From assembly GCA_947626475.1 (NCBI GenBank), contig CANQSK010000004.1, forward strand, positions 1 to 47,546: a DNA stretch of 47,546 nt, written 5' to 3'. The notes under the pieces were generated by a model. It was not told the DNA's origin and ran no database searches. It saw nothing but the letters and a program-made list of their open reading frames with translations. Below are positions 8,757-16,263 of the stretch, in pieces. The stretch is from an uncultured Lachnospiraceae bacterium. GTDB taxonomy: Bacteria > Bacillota > Clostridia > Lachnospirales > Lachnospiraceae. The number at the start of each line of letters is the position of its first letter. Position 1 is the stretch's first letter. Both the position numbers and the translations under genes were made by a program.

Positions 8757-9116
8757 CTAATGGTTAAACTCTCGCAATACTTCCAGTAATACAGGGACGG
8801 TGCCATCAATGTTGGAGATAGTCATTCCGAAACAGATTTTTCCATCTTTAACAAATTTCCGAATTTCCTCCTTGTTGGGTTTTCCACCGTTTTTGCAAAC
8901 AGTACAGCACTTACCGTATCCCATCAGACCGATGAGAATAGAAATAGCCGCACCTCCCCCACTTTCACAGGCTCCAAAATAATAATCCGCGCGTCCGTCC
9001 TTCAGCATAGGAACCGCACCCATATCTGTCGTAATAATGGTTTCGGCTTCCGGACACGCCTTTTTGATAGCTTCCTGCATTACTGTTTTTTGCATACCGC
9101 CAATTGCAATTTTCAT
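8757..9116 (-). CDS. yhfU: YhfU, DUF2620 small glycine-rich protein
   Basis: This 119-residue soluble alpha/beta protein matches the DUF2620/YhfU family. It starts MKIAIGGMQKTVM and contains a conserved-looking loop FGACESGGGAAISI (Cys50) and a second cysteine group KCCTVCKNGG (Cys70, 71, 74). I chose the ATG at 9116 because AAGGAGG lies 6 nt upstream; a TTG two codons earlier is also open. It sits between the PRD gene yhfY and the transporter gene yhfT. Its size, glycine-rich cysteine loop and neighbours resemble the cytosolic IIB-like small subunits of PTS-type systems, but that is inference from architecture and not a motif match. Its function is unknown. Confidence 0.85.
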   Translation of the reverse strand: MKIAIGGMQKTVMQEAIKKACPEAETIITTDMGAVPMLKDGRADYYFGACESGGGAAISILIGLMGYGKCCTVCKNGGKPNKEEIRKFVKDGKICFGMTISNIDGTVPVLLEVLREFNH

Positions 9117-9127
9117 AGGCAACCTCC

Positions 9128-9481
9128 TTACATTAACAAATTACATAAATGAACTTCCAGAAAACCTTGCTCTGTCTCAGAAATCTTTTCCGGGAACAAA
9201 CTGCCAACCTGTTCAGCCAATTTTACCGCTTCAGGATAAACAGGCTCTGATTTTACCGCATTCAATACCTCCTCTCCTATTGGATTTTCTTCTTTTTTGT
9301 CGACAATTCTCTGCATGGCCATGGCCAGGTGCGTCATAAACATCTCAAACTTCTCATTGTTCAGCGGAATTATCCGCTTCTCCAGCAAAGAGGCCACCTT
9401 CCGGCAGCTGCCGGCTACGTCGGATGAAATCAGTTTATTATCCTCCAGAATCTTAAGCCGGGTTTCCATTTCCAGTGTCAT
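9128..9481 (-). CDS. yhfY: YhfY, stand-alone PRD domain protein
   Basis: This 117-residue protein looks like a single PRD (PTS regulation) domain, which in transcription regulators is phosphorylated on histidine. MTHLAMAMQRI and EVHLCNLL carry the two expected histidines with the PRD-like H-L spacing. The ATG at 9481 is preferred because AAAGGAG lies 7 nt upstream. The frame is open 20 codons further, but that region has no ribosome site and overlaps the yhfZ stop. The gap to yhfZ is 56 nt, and yhfU follows after 11 nt. A lone PRD beside a GntR-like regulator suggests that it senses phosphorylation state for this operon, although no PTS enzyme is encoded in the window. Confidence 0.82.
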   Translation of the reverse strand: MTLEMETRLKILEDNKLISSDVAGSCRKVASLLEKRIIPLNNEKFEMFMTHLAMAMQRIVDKKEENPIGEEVLNAVKSEPVYPEAVKLAEQVGSLFPEKISETEQGFLEVHLCNLLM

Positions 9482-9537
9482 GTGAAATCTCCTTTCCAAG
9501 CAAATGTACATTATTTTGTATATTGACATACAAAAAA

Positions 9538-10479
9538 TCAATAAAATGGAGTTCTGACTTTTCTTCTGACTTCATCTAAAATCATAAGCGTATACTCCTT
9601 ACTGATATTTTTACACAGAAATTCCTTCAGATAAGTATTGCCGCCGCGCACCACCATAAGGGCGGTTGAATATTTGGGACTGTATTCCTGCTCATTCAGA
9701 AACTTCACCTGCAGATTTCCCAGATGATTGTTCTCAATAATATCGTCATAGTTCCAGACACCGGCGTCGATTGTCCCTGCAGCCAGAGCTTCCAGCGTCT
9801 GCTGGGTGCGGATCGGAACCAGGCGAACATCCCTGCCTTGAATCAGATTGCGCGTAATCTCCCTCTGGTCCAGAGAATCCTCATCGTAAGCCACTTTCAT
9901 GCCGCCGCACAGCCCGCTGTAACTGCTGTTCCGCAGCAGGAGCACATGCTTTGACAGAAAACTCCCTTCTCCGAAGTCAATGGCCTCTTCAATCTCCTGG
10001 CCCTGGGAAATGGCATACTCTGCCGCGTACCGGGAGCACACGGCAAATTGATAGGTCCCCGACTCCACCAGGCGGATACGGCCTACGGCGCCTCTGGCAT
10101 ATGTCATATTGAACTTAAAATTCTTCAGCTGCTCATAAATGGCAGTGGCAAAGCCTTCATAAGTCAGTGAGTACGGCAGGGGCATAATGCCCATCATCTC
10201 ATGAATCAGACAGTTCTCCTGAAGCCGGGCATAATCGATTTTTTCAATATAGGTTCCCAGATGCCCGTGGGACGCCAGCTGAATCGCGCCCGCCTCCTTA
10301 AGGTAGTTCAGCGCATTCTGAATGGTCCCTCTGGATACGCCATACTCCTCCTGATAATAGGAAATCGGCGGAATCCGGTCTCCCGCGCTTTTTGACAGCA
10401 GGCTGAGGGCCACGTTGCTTATGGTAACGCCGGTTTTCTGATACAGAACATGGTTGACGTCCCTGGTCACACTGCCCAC
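9538..10479 (-). CDS. yhfZ: YhfZ, GntR-like winged-helix regulator with ligand-binding domain
   Basis: This protein of about 310 residues has an N-terminal winged helix, with ISYYQEEYGVSRGTIQNALNYL as the recognition part and wing AIQLASHGHLGTYI. A C-terminal domain of about 200 residues resembles a periplasmic-binding fold, with FAVCSRYAAEYA and SKHVLLLRNS, and ends near residue 310. It is first in the operon, 27 nt after a consensus promoter, and probably represses or activates it. The GTG at 10479 is the furthest in-frame start. A second GTG at 10470 has better spacing (9 nt) from AAAGG and may be the real start, giving 310 residues. The small-molecule effector is probably the substrate imported by YhfT. 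Confidence 0.85.
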   Translation of the reverse strand: MGSVTRDVNHVLYQKTGVTISNVALSLLSKSAGDRIPPISYYQEEYGVSRGTIQNALNYLKEAGAIQLASHGHLGTYIEKIDYARLQENCLIHEMMGIMPLPYSLTYEGFATAIYEQLKNFKFNMTYARGAVGRIRLVESGTYQFAVCSRYAAEYAISQGQEIEEAIDFGEGSFLSKHVLLLRNSSYSGLCGGMKVAYDEDSLDQREITRNLIQGRDVRLVPIRTQQTLEALAAGTIDAGVWNYDDIIENNHLGNLQVKFLNEQEYSPKYSTALMVVRGGNTYLKEFLCKNISKEYTLMILDEVRRKVRTPFY

Positions 10480-10512
10480 CGCCTTTCTGAATGTTCAAAA
10501 TTTTATATATTC

Positions 10513-10541
10513 ATTATACAGCATTTCCATTAATTTGTCAA
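10513..10541 (-). promoter_or_regulatory. perfect-consensus sigma-A promoter of the yhf operon
   Basis: The minus strand shows TTGACA (10541-10536), exactly 17 nt, then TATAAT (10518-10513), about 34 nt before yhfZ. An inverted repeat TTGTC-N10-GACAA at 10535-10554 overlaps the -35 box. It could be the operator for YhfZ. A perfect promoter normally needs a repressor to be controllable, which fits that reading. Confidence 0.85.
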
Positions 10542-10559
10542 TCAATTTCGACAATTTTT

Positions 10560-10593
10560 ATGCCCGCCTTCCAGTCTTCTGAAAAGCGGGCAT
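10560..10593 (-). other. GC-rich hairpin after the ECF gene
   Basis: ATGCCCGC and GCGGGCAT form an 8-bp inverted repeat around an 18-nt loop, starting 13 nt after the ECF gene stop. No T-run follows on either strand; the minus strand continues AAAAATTGTCG. It may end or stabilise the ECF transcript, but it is not a classical intrinsic terminator. Confidence 0.45.
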
Positions 10594-10606
10594 CTCATCT
10601 TTTATG

Positions 10607-11200
10607 TCAGGAAATATGGAAGAATAATCCGGCCTTTTTCAGTACAGGCCGCAGGGCCATATAGGCTATCACCACAACAATGGTGCCTGCTACGGCGTTG
10701 ATGAAGGTCACCCCGGCCGCCCAGGTAGACATGATGGCGGCTGCCGTCGCCTCAACGCCCAGGACATAGTTCTTGTAGAAATATCCCACGATAGGATCGG
10801 CGATCACATTAAAGCCCAGGCCGGCAATGGAGGCGATCAGGGTCCACTTGAAAACATACCGGGAATCATGGTCCTCCGTGATATGGGCAATCCGATGAGC
10901 CACCAATCCTGAGATCAACCCGATGCACAGTTTCAGGAAGAAGGTTTTGGGAGCGCTGGTCACATAGGCCGGGTCGATAATATCCGCGACCGTCATTCCC
11001 AGAGCCCCGGCCAGCCCGCCGTATCCGCCTCCCAGCAGAAGCGCCGCCAGAACGCAGAAAGCGTTTCCCACGTGCAGGGCTACCATGTCCCCTCCGAACG
11101 TTGGGATGGGGATTTTCAGAAATGTAAACGCCACGTAGCAGAGAGCCGCCATCAGTCCGGTCGCTGTGATCTTATAAACTTTCTCATGTTCCTTTTTCAT
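10607..11200 (-). CDS. ECF transporter S component (vitamin-type, substrate unassigned)
   Basis: This 197-residue membrane protein has about six spans and the look of an energy-coupling-factor substrate-binding (S) subunit. The N-terminal ITATGLMAALCYVAFTFLKI is followed by HVGNAFCVLAALLLGGGYGG and a loop with DIIDPAYV. S components bind a vitamin or metal precursor and pair with a shared EcfA-EcfA'-EcfT module, which is not in this window. The ATG at 11200 has AGGAGG 8 nt upstream; a frame extension of 17 codons is poor. It has its own promoter candidate with a palindrome, so it is probably regulated apart from the ABC genes upstream. No riboswitch is visible in the short leader. I could not assign the substrate. 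Confidence 0.85.
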   Translation of the reverse strand: MKKEHEKVYKITATGLMAALCYVAFTFLKIPIPTFGGDMVALHVGNAFCVLAALLLGGGYGGLAGALGMTVADIIDPAYVTSAPKTFFLKLCIGLISGLVAHRIAHITEDHDSRYVFKWTLIASIAGLGFNVIADPIVGYFYKNYVLGVEATAAAIMSTWAAGVTFINAVAGTIVVVIAYMALRPVLKKAGLFFHIS

Positions 11201-11243
11201 TTTTATCATCCTCCTCGCATATGTGCTATGCTTTATGGCAGAG

Positions 11244-11276
11244 CATATCATATATGTGATATGATAAAAATGTCCA
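11244..11276 (-). promoter_or_regulatory. promoter with overlapping palindromic operator for the ECF gene
   Basis: TGGACA (11276-11271), an 18-nt spacer and TATGAT (11252-11247) make a plausible promoter. A palindrome with arms CATATCA and TGATATG around 6 nt (11244-11263) covers the -10 box and part of the spacer. A second repeat, TATGCT-N9-AGCATA at 11227-11247, follows. A repressor bound here would block the polymerase. The regulator is unknown. Confidence 0.55.
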
Positions 11277-11311
11277 GTTTAATATTTTTTAATAAGACCA
11301 GATTGCCGTCT

Positions 11312-13054
11312 CTAGGACACCGCGAACTGACTGTTGTACAGCTGGGCATAAAAACCGCCCTTCGCCAGGAGAGTCTCATGGTCTCCCTGTTCCACAATAT
11401 GGCCGTCCCTCATGACCAGGATCACATCCGCCTCCCGGATCGTGGACAGGCGGTGGGCCACAATAAAGCTGGTGCGGCCCTCCATCATCTTGGCAAAAGC
11501 CTTCTGGATTCGGATTTCCGTTCTGGTATCGATGGAGGAGGTCGCCTCGTCCAGGATCAGCATGGGAGGCAGGCAGAGCATGACGCGGGCAATGCAGAGA
11601 AGCTGCTTCTGCCCCTGGGAAAGATTGCCTCCGTCCTCACTGATCACCGTGTCGTAGCCCTCCGGCATGCGCCGGATGAAGGAATGGGCGTGGGCGTCTT
11701 TGGCTGCCTGAATGATCTCCTCCTCCGTGGCGTCCGGCCTTCCGTAGGCAATGTTCTCGCGAATCGTACCGGATTTCAGCCAGGTCTCCTGAAGTACCAT
11801 TCCGTAGTTGTCCCGCAGGCTTTTTCTGGTAATCCGGCGGATATCCCGGCCGTCCACGGAAACCGCCCCGGAATCCACGTCATAAAACCGCATCAGCAGG
11901 TTGATGACCGTGCTCTTCCCGCAGCCGGTAGGCCCTACAATGGCGATCCGCTGTCCCGGCTTCACATTCAGATTGAAATTTTCGATGAGAGGAGTCTTGG
12001 GGTCATAGGAAAAGTATACCTGATCCATCTCCACACGGCCTTCCGCCTGGGAAAGCGCGACGGCGTTTTCCGGTTCCGGGACCAAAGGCTTTTCATCAAT
12101 CAGGTCAAACACGCGGGATGCGGACGCCAGAGCGTTCTGCAGCTCCGTCACCACTCCGGATATCTCGTTGAAGGGCTTGGTGTACTGATTGGCGTAGCTG
12201 AGGAAAACCGACAGCTGTCCCACCGACAGAAATCCCCTCACAGCCGCGAACGCTCCCACGATCCCCACGCTGGCGTACACCAGCCCGTTGACGAACCGGG
12301 TGGCCGGATTGGTGATGGATGAGAAAAAGATAGCCTTCAGGCTGTAACCTCTCAGCCTCTCATTGATTTCCTCAAAGGTTTCCTGCGCCTCGTCCTGATG
12401 GCCGAAGGCCTGAACCACCTTCTGACTGCCAAGCATCTCGTCAATGAGCGACGTCAGCTCGCCCCTGGTCTCCGACTGCTTCTGAAACATGGTGAAGGTT
12501 TTTCGTGCAATGTAGCTGGCCACCAGCAGGGAAACCGGGGTCACGCAGACCACCACCAGAGCGATGACCGCATTGATGGCGAACATAAAGCCGAGAGTGC
12601 CCAGAATCGTAATCACACCGGTGAAAAGCTGGGTAAAGCCCATGAGCAGTCCTTCCGAGAACTGGTCGATATCGGCGATGATCCGGCTGATAATATCCCC
12701 TGAGGGATGGGAATCCACGTACTTAAGAGGCAGATTCTCCAGATGCCGGAAGGCCTTCGTCCGGATATCCTTCACGACCCGGTAAGTGATCAGATTGTTG
12801 ATATGGTTCATCAGCCACTGGCTGACAGCCGTAACACAGATCACAGCGGCCATGCGCAGCAGGATCTCCGTCAGACCCTCAAAATCCACATTGCCGGGCG
12901 CAATGATCAGATCCACCGCGTTTCCTACCAGGATCGGCGCGTAAAGGGTGGTGGCCACCGTCACAGCCGCCAGGAAGAGGGACAATACAACGCCCCAGCG
13001 GTAACGGCCGATATACGCAAAGATCCTCCTGATTGTCGACATATATTTATCCAT
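11312..13054 (-). CDS. ABC exporter half-transporter, catalytic partner
   Basis: This 580-residue protein has six membrane spans (residues ~15-320) fused to an ATPase domain. The Walker A is GPTGCGKST, the signature is the variant LSQGQ, and the Walker B is MLILDEATSSID with an intact catalytic Glu; an H-loop follows in FIVAHRLSTI. The ATG at 13054 overlaps the upstream half-transporter gene by 8 nt (ATGGATAA) and has AAAGGAGG at good spacing, so the longer frame start was rejected. Its mate has a degenerate Walker B, so the two form a heterodimeric type IV exporter of the LmrCD/BmrCD/TM287-288 kind. Cargo could be drugs, peptides or lipids. Confidence 0.92.
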   Translation of the reverse strand: MDKYMSTIRRIFAYIGRYRWGVVLSLFLAAVTVATTLYAPILVGNAVDLIIAPGNVDFEGLTEILLRMAAVICVTAVSQWLMNHINNLITYRVVKDIRTKAFRHLENLPLKYVDSHPSGDIISRIIADIDQFSEGLLMGFTQLFTGVITILGTLGFMFAINAVIALVVVCVTPVSLLVASYIARKTFTMFQKQSETRGELTSLIDEMLGSQKVVQAFGHQDEAQETFEEINERLRGYSLKAIFFSSITNPATRFVNGLVYASVGIVGAFAAVRGFLSVGQLSVFLSYANQYTKPFNEISGVVTELQNALASASRVFDLIDEKPLVPEPENAVALSQAEGRVEMDQVYFSYDPKTPLIENFNLNVKPGQRIAIVGPTGCGKSTVINLLMRFYDVDSGAVSVDGRDIRRITRKSLRDNYGMVLQETWLKSGTIRENIAYGRPDATEEEIIQAAKDAHAHSFIRRMPEGYDTVISEDGGNLSQGQKQLLCIARVMLCLPPMLILDEATSSIDTRTEIRIQKAFAKMMEGRTSFIVAHRLSTIREADVILVMRDGHIVEQGDHETLLAKGGFYAQLYNSQFAVS

Positions 13055-14807
13055 TGCGGCGCGCCTCCTTTTCTGAAAGCTGGGACAGACAGATCTCCCG
13101 ATATACTTCACAGGTATCCAGAAGGGTATCATGGGTGCCCAGGCCTGCCAGCTTTCCGTCGTCCAGCACCAGAATCTGATCCGCGTTTCTGATGGTAGAA
13201 GCCCGCTGGGACACCAGGAAAACTGTCATATCCCCGGTGGCGGCCCGGATTGCCTTTCTGAGTGCCGCGTCCGTGGCAAAGTCAAGAGCCGACGCGCTGT
13301 CATCCAGTATGAGAATCTCCGGCCGGCGCACCAAAGCTCTGGCGATAGTCAGACGCTGCCGCTGCCCTCCCGACAGGTTCCGTCCACCCTGCTCGATCAT
13401 CATATCCAGGCCCTGTTCCCGGGAATCCACAAAATCCCTGGCCTGGGCAATATCCAGGGCCTCGTATATCTCCTCGTCGGAAGCGTCCTTTTTGCCCCAG
13501 CGCATATTGTCCCGAAGGGTCCCCTTAAAAAGCAATGCCCGCTGGGGAACCACGCCGATCTTGTCACGAAGCTGCCTGAGGGGATACTCCCTCACGTCGG
13601 TTCCGTCTATGAGAACGGCCCCCTCCGTGGCATCGTAAAAGCGGGGGATCAGATTTACCAGCGTGGATTTTCCGGAGCCGGTGCCGCCGATGATTCCGAT
13701 GGTCTGTCCCTTCCCGGCCGCGAAATCGATTCCGCTTAGGGACGGTTCCTTGGAGCCTGCGTAGGCAAAGACCAGCTGTTTAAACCGCACCCTGGGAATC
13801 CGCTGTCCTTCGGACGCGCGCTCCGCCTCCGTCACAATGGTTCCGTGATTTTTTTCCGCAATGCTTCCCTGCACCTCAAACACGGCGCTGATCCGGTTGG
13901 CGCAGGCAAGGGATTTGGAGATGGTGATGATCAGGTTGGCCAGCTTCACCAGCTCCACCAGAATCTGGGACATATAGTTTACCAGCGCAACCACTTCGCC
14001 CTGGGTAATGACGCCGCTTTCCACCTGCCAGGCGCCTGTCCATACCAGAACAATGGTGGCGCCGTTGACGATCACATAGGTAACCGGATTCATAAGGGCC
14101 GAAACCTTGCCCACAAACACCTGAAACCGAACCAGAAGGCTGTTCTCCTCATCGAATTTTTTGATCTCATCCTGCTGGCGGTTGAAGGCCCTCACCACAC
14201 GGGCACCCAGAAGATTTTCCCTGGTTGTCAGAAGCACCCGGTCCAGCTGTCTCTGGACCTTCTTATAAAGAGGCATGCTGATGATCAGAATGCCGAATAC
14301 CACGATGGAGAGCAGGGGAATCGCCACCACAAAGACCATGGCCGCCCGCACATTGACGGTGAAGGCCATGACCATGGCTCCGAACACAATGAATGGGGAA
14401 CGCAAAAACAGCCTCAGCACCAGGTTCACGCCGGACTGCACCTGATTGATGTCGCTGGTCATCCTGGTGATCAGCGTAGCCGTTCCCACCGTGTCGATCT
14501 CGCTGTAGGACAGGCTGTTAATGTGCCTGAACAGATCATTCCTTAGGGCAGTGGAAAATCCCACCGCCGCCTTGGCAGAGAAATACTGGGCCGTCAGGGA
14601 ACATGTCAGTCCCACAACACCCAGCAGCACCAAAACCGCCCCCATCCGCAGGATGTGGGACGTATCGCCGTTTTTGATGCCGGTATCAATGATCTGGGCC
14701 ATAACCAGCGGAACAAACAGCTCAAAGCTGGCCTCCAGCATTTTGAAAAGCGGCCCCAGAACACTTTCCAGCTTGTAGGCGCTTAAGTATTTTAAAAGCT
14801 TTCTCAT
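13047..14807 (-). CDS. ABC exporter half-transporter, degenerate-site partner
   Basis: This 586-residue protein has six membrane spans followed by an ATPase domain with Walker A GGTGSGKST, signature LSGGQRQRL and Walker B ILILDDSASALD. The residue after the Walker B Asp is Asp instead of the catalytic Glu, and the usual H-loop His is Gln (FLVSQRAST). This subunit therefore forms the degenerate nucleotide site of a heterodimer with the next gene, which overlaps its end by 8 nt. Start MRKLLKYLSAYK follows GGGGG at 9 nt. A GC-rich stem (14826-14842) lies in the 57-nt gap after the MFS gene. The pair probably exports amphipathic compounds; the cargo is unknown. Confidence 0.92.
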   Translation of the reverse strand: MRKLLKYLSAYKLESVLGPLFKMLEASFELFVPLVMAQIIDTGIKNGDTSHILRMGAVLVLLGVVGLTCSLTAQYFSAKAAVGFSTALRNDLFRHINSLSYSEIDTVGTATLITRMTSDINQVQSGVNLVLRLFLRSPFIVFGAMVMAFTVNVRAAMVFVVAIPLLSIVVFGILIISMPLYKKVQRQLDRVLLTTRENLLGARVVRAFNRQQDEIKKFDEENSLLVRFQVFVGKVSALMNPVTYVIVNGATIVLVWTGAWQVESGVITQGEVVALVNYMSQILVELVKLANLIITISKSLACANRISAVFEVQGSIAEKNHGTIVTEAERASEGQRIPRVRFKQLVFAYAGSKEPSLSGIDFAAGKGQTIGIIGGTGSGKSTLVNLIPRFYDATEGAVLIDGTDVREYPLRQLRDKIGVVPQRALLFKGTLRDNMRWGKKDASDEEIYEALDIAQARDFVDSREQGLDMMIEQGGRNLSGGQRQRLTIARALVRRPEILILDDSASALDFATDAALRKAIRAATGDMTVFLVSQRASTIRNADQILVLDDGKLAGLGTHDTLLDTCEVYREICLSQLSEKEARRNG

Positions 14808-14864
14808 ATCAGTTAACCCCCTGCCGCCGCGAAAAACGCGGCTGAATATCGGTAACGCCCGCGC

Positions 14865-16109
14865 TTAAGCCCGCTCATTCTCTCTCGCCGCCGCGGAAAA
14901 CAGCACAAACCCGACGGCAAAGAGAATCGCCAGCATGCCTACGCCGCTGCTGGGATTCTGAGTCAGCTGAGTCATGGCTCCCACCAGGGCCGTGCCCAGG
15001 AAGGAAGCGCCCTTTCCGCAGATATCATAGATTCCGAAGAACTCGCCTGATTTCTCGGAAGGTATGATCCTGGCAAAATAGGAACGGGACAGGGCCTGAA
15101 CGCCTCCCTGAAACATGCCCACGCACACCGCAAGCAGCCAGAATTCCCACTGCCTGTCCAGCTGGATGGCAAACAGGGCGATACAGAAATAGGCAAAAAT
15201 ACAGAGCTTGATCAGGGACGTGTTCTTATATTTTTTGGCCGCCCGTCCGAAGATCAGAGCGAAGGGGAAGGCCACGATCTGAGTCACCAGGAGGGCCAGA
15301 AGCAGGCCGGAGCTGTTGAGCCCGATAGCGCTTCCGTAGGCCGTAGCCATGTCGATGATGGTGTAGACACCGTCGATATAGAAAAAGAACGCCAGCAAAA
15401 ACAGAAGGATCTTCCGGTGCCCCAGAATATCATGAAACACCCGCGCCAGTCTCCGGAAGCTTTCCCTGAAAGCGTGCTCCTGCCGGGGAACGCCGTGCTT
15501 CTGCCGGTAATTCCTCAGAAGCGGTATGGTCACAAGAACCCACCAGCCCGCATTGATAAAGAAGGCCGCCGCCATGGCCGTACCCATGGAAAATCCGAAG
15601 AAATCCTTGCCCAGCACAAACACCAGGCTGATGACAAAGGGAACGCAGCTGCCGATATAGCCCCAGGCATAGCCGCTGGCCGACACCTGATCCATCCTCT
15701 CCGGCGTAGTCACATCGGAAAGCATGGCGTCATAAAACACCAGACTGGCAGAGTAGCCCACCTTCGCGATCACAAAAATGGTCAGGAAGATGATCCACGG
15801 TACCGGCATCGCCAGTGCGGCGCAGCCGATCACTCCTATCATCATACAGATCGTAAAAATCGGTTTTTTGTAGCCGTCCGTGTCCGCGATGGTGCCGAAC
15901 ACCGGTCCGATGACAGCGACGATCAGTGTGGAAACAGACACTGCGTAGCCCCAATAAGCCATGGCATCCACCTCCGACAGTCCTCCCTGCCCTGCCAGAT
16001 AGTTAAAATAGATCGGCAGGATGGTGGACACCAGCAGGGTGAAGGCGGAATTGCCGACATCGTACAGTACCCAGTATTTCTCCAGTTTTGTCATCTTAAG
16101 TCCGTTCAT
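14865..16109 (-). CDS. MFS transporter of the UMF1/Atg22-like family
   Basis: This protein of about 414 residues has twelve predicted membrane spans. The opening KYWVLYDVGNSAFTLLVST and the later ARIIPSEKSGEFFGIYDICGKG are signatures of the UMF1/Atg22-like branch of the major facilitator superfamily. Yeast Atg22 effluxes amino acids from the vacuole; bacterial members are mostly uncharacterised. ATG at 16109 has AGGAG upstream; the 24-codon extension has no ribosome site and a weak composition. It is divergent from the BrkB-like gene, with promoters that appear to share a -35 region. It may be co-transcribed with the ABC exporter genes that follow after 57 nt. Confidence 0.88.
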   Translation of the reverse strand: MNGLKMTKLEKYWVLYDVGNSAFTLLVSTILPIYFNYLAGQGGLSEVDAMAYWGYAVSVSTLIVAVIGPVFGTIADTDGYKKPIFTICMMIGVIGCAALAMPVPWIIFLTIFVIAKVGYSASLVFYDAMLSDVTTPERMDQVSASGYAWGYIGSCVPFVISLVFVLGKDFFGFSMGTAMAAAFFINAGWWVLVTIPLLRNYRQKHGVPRQEHAFRESFRRLARVFHDILGHRKILLFLLAFFFYIDGVYTIIDMATAYGSAIGLNSSGLLLALLVTQIVAFPFALIFGRAAKKYKNTSLIKLCIFAYFCIALFAIQLDRQWEFWLLAVCVGMFQGGVQALSRSYFARIIPSEKSGEFFGIYDICGKGASFLGTALVGAMTQLTQNPSSGVGMLAILFAVGFVLFSAAARENERA

Positions 16110-16171
16110 ATGGTCTCCTGTTCTGAACTTTAGTCCCGCGGCATAAGAGCCGCTGTTTCCGTGTCCGTTAC

Positions 16172-16223
16172 AGTATAACACATCTGCTTGATATTTTCCA
16201 TCACTGATGGTAATATGTATAAT
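16172..16223. promoter_or_regulatory. divergent promoters sharing one -35 hexamer, with a small palindrome
   Basis: Minus strand: TGGAAA (16200-16195), 17 nt, then TATACT (16177-16172) with an upstream TG, reading to the MFS gene. Plus strand: TTTCCA (16195-16200), 17 nt, then TATAAT (16218-16223), reading to the BrkB-like gene. Both use the same six base pairs as -35. A palindrome CCATC-ACT-GATGG (16198-16210) overlaps it. Each -35 is only 4/6 to consensus, so this is moderate evidence. Confidence 0.5.
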
Positions 16224-16263
16224 TAAATAAGATTATATCGACTCAGACAGGAGGCGCCCGGTC

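Noticed and set aside
10560-10593. Hairpin as a classical intrinsic terminator for the ECF gene
   Set aside because: The stem is good but neither strand has a T-run after it. It is listed only as a hairpin.
14826-14842. GCCGCG-TTTTT-CGCGGC stem between the MFS and ABC genes as a terminator
   Set aside because: The 6-bp stem is followed by GGCAGGGGG and no T-run; readthrough is more likely.
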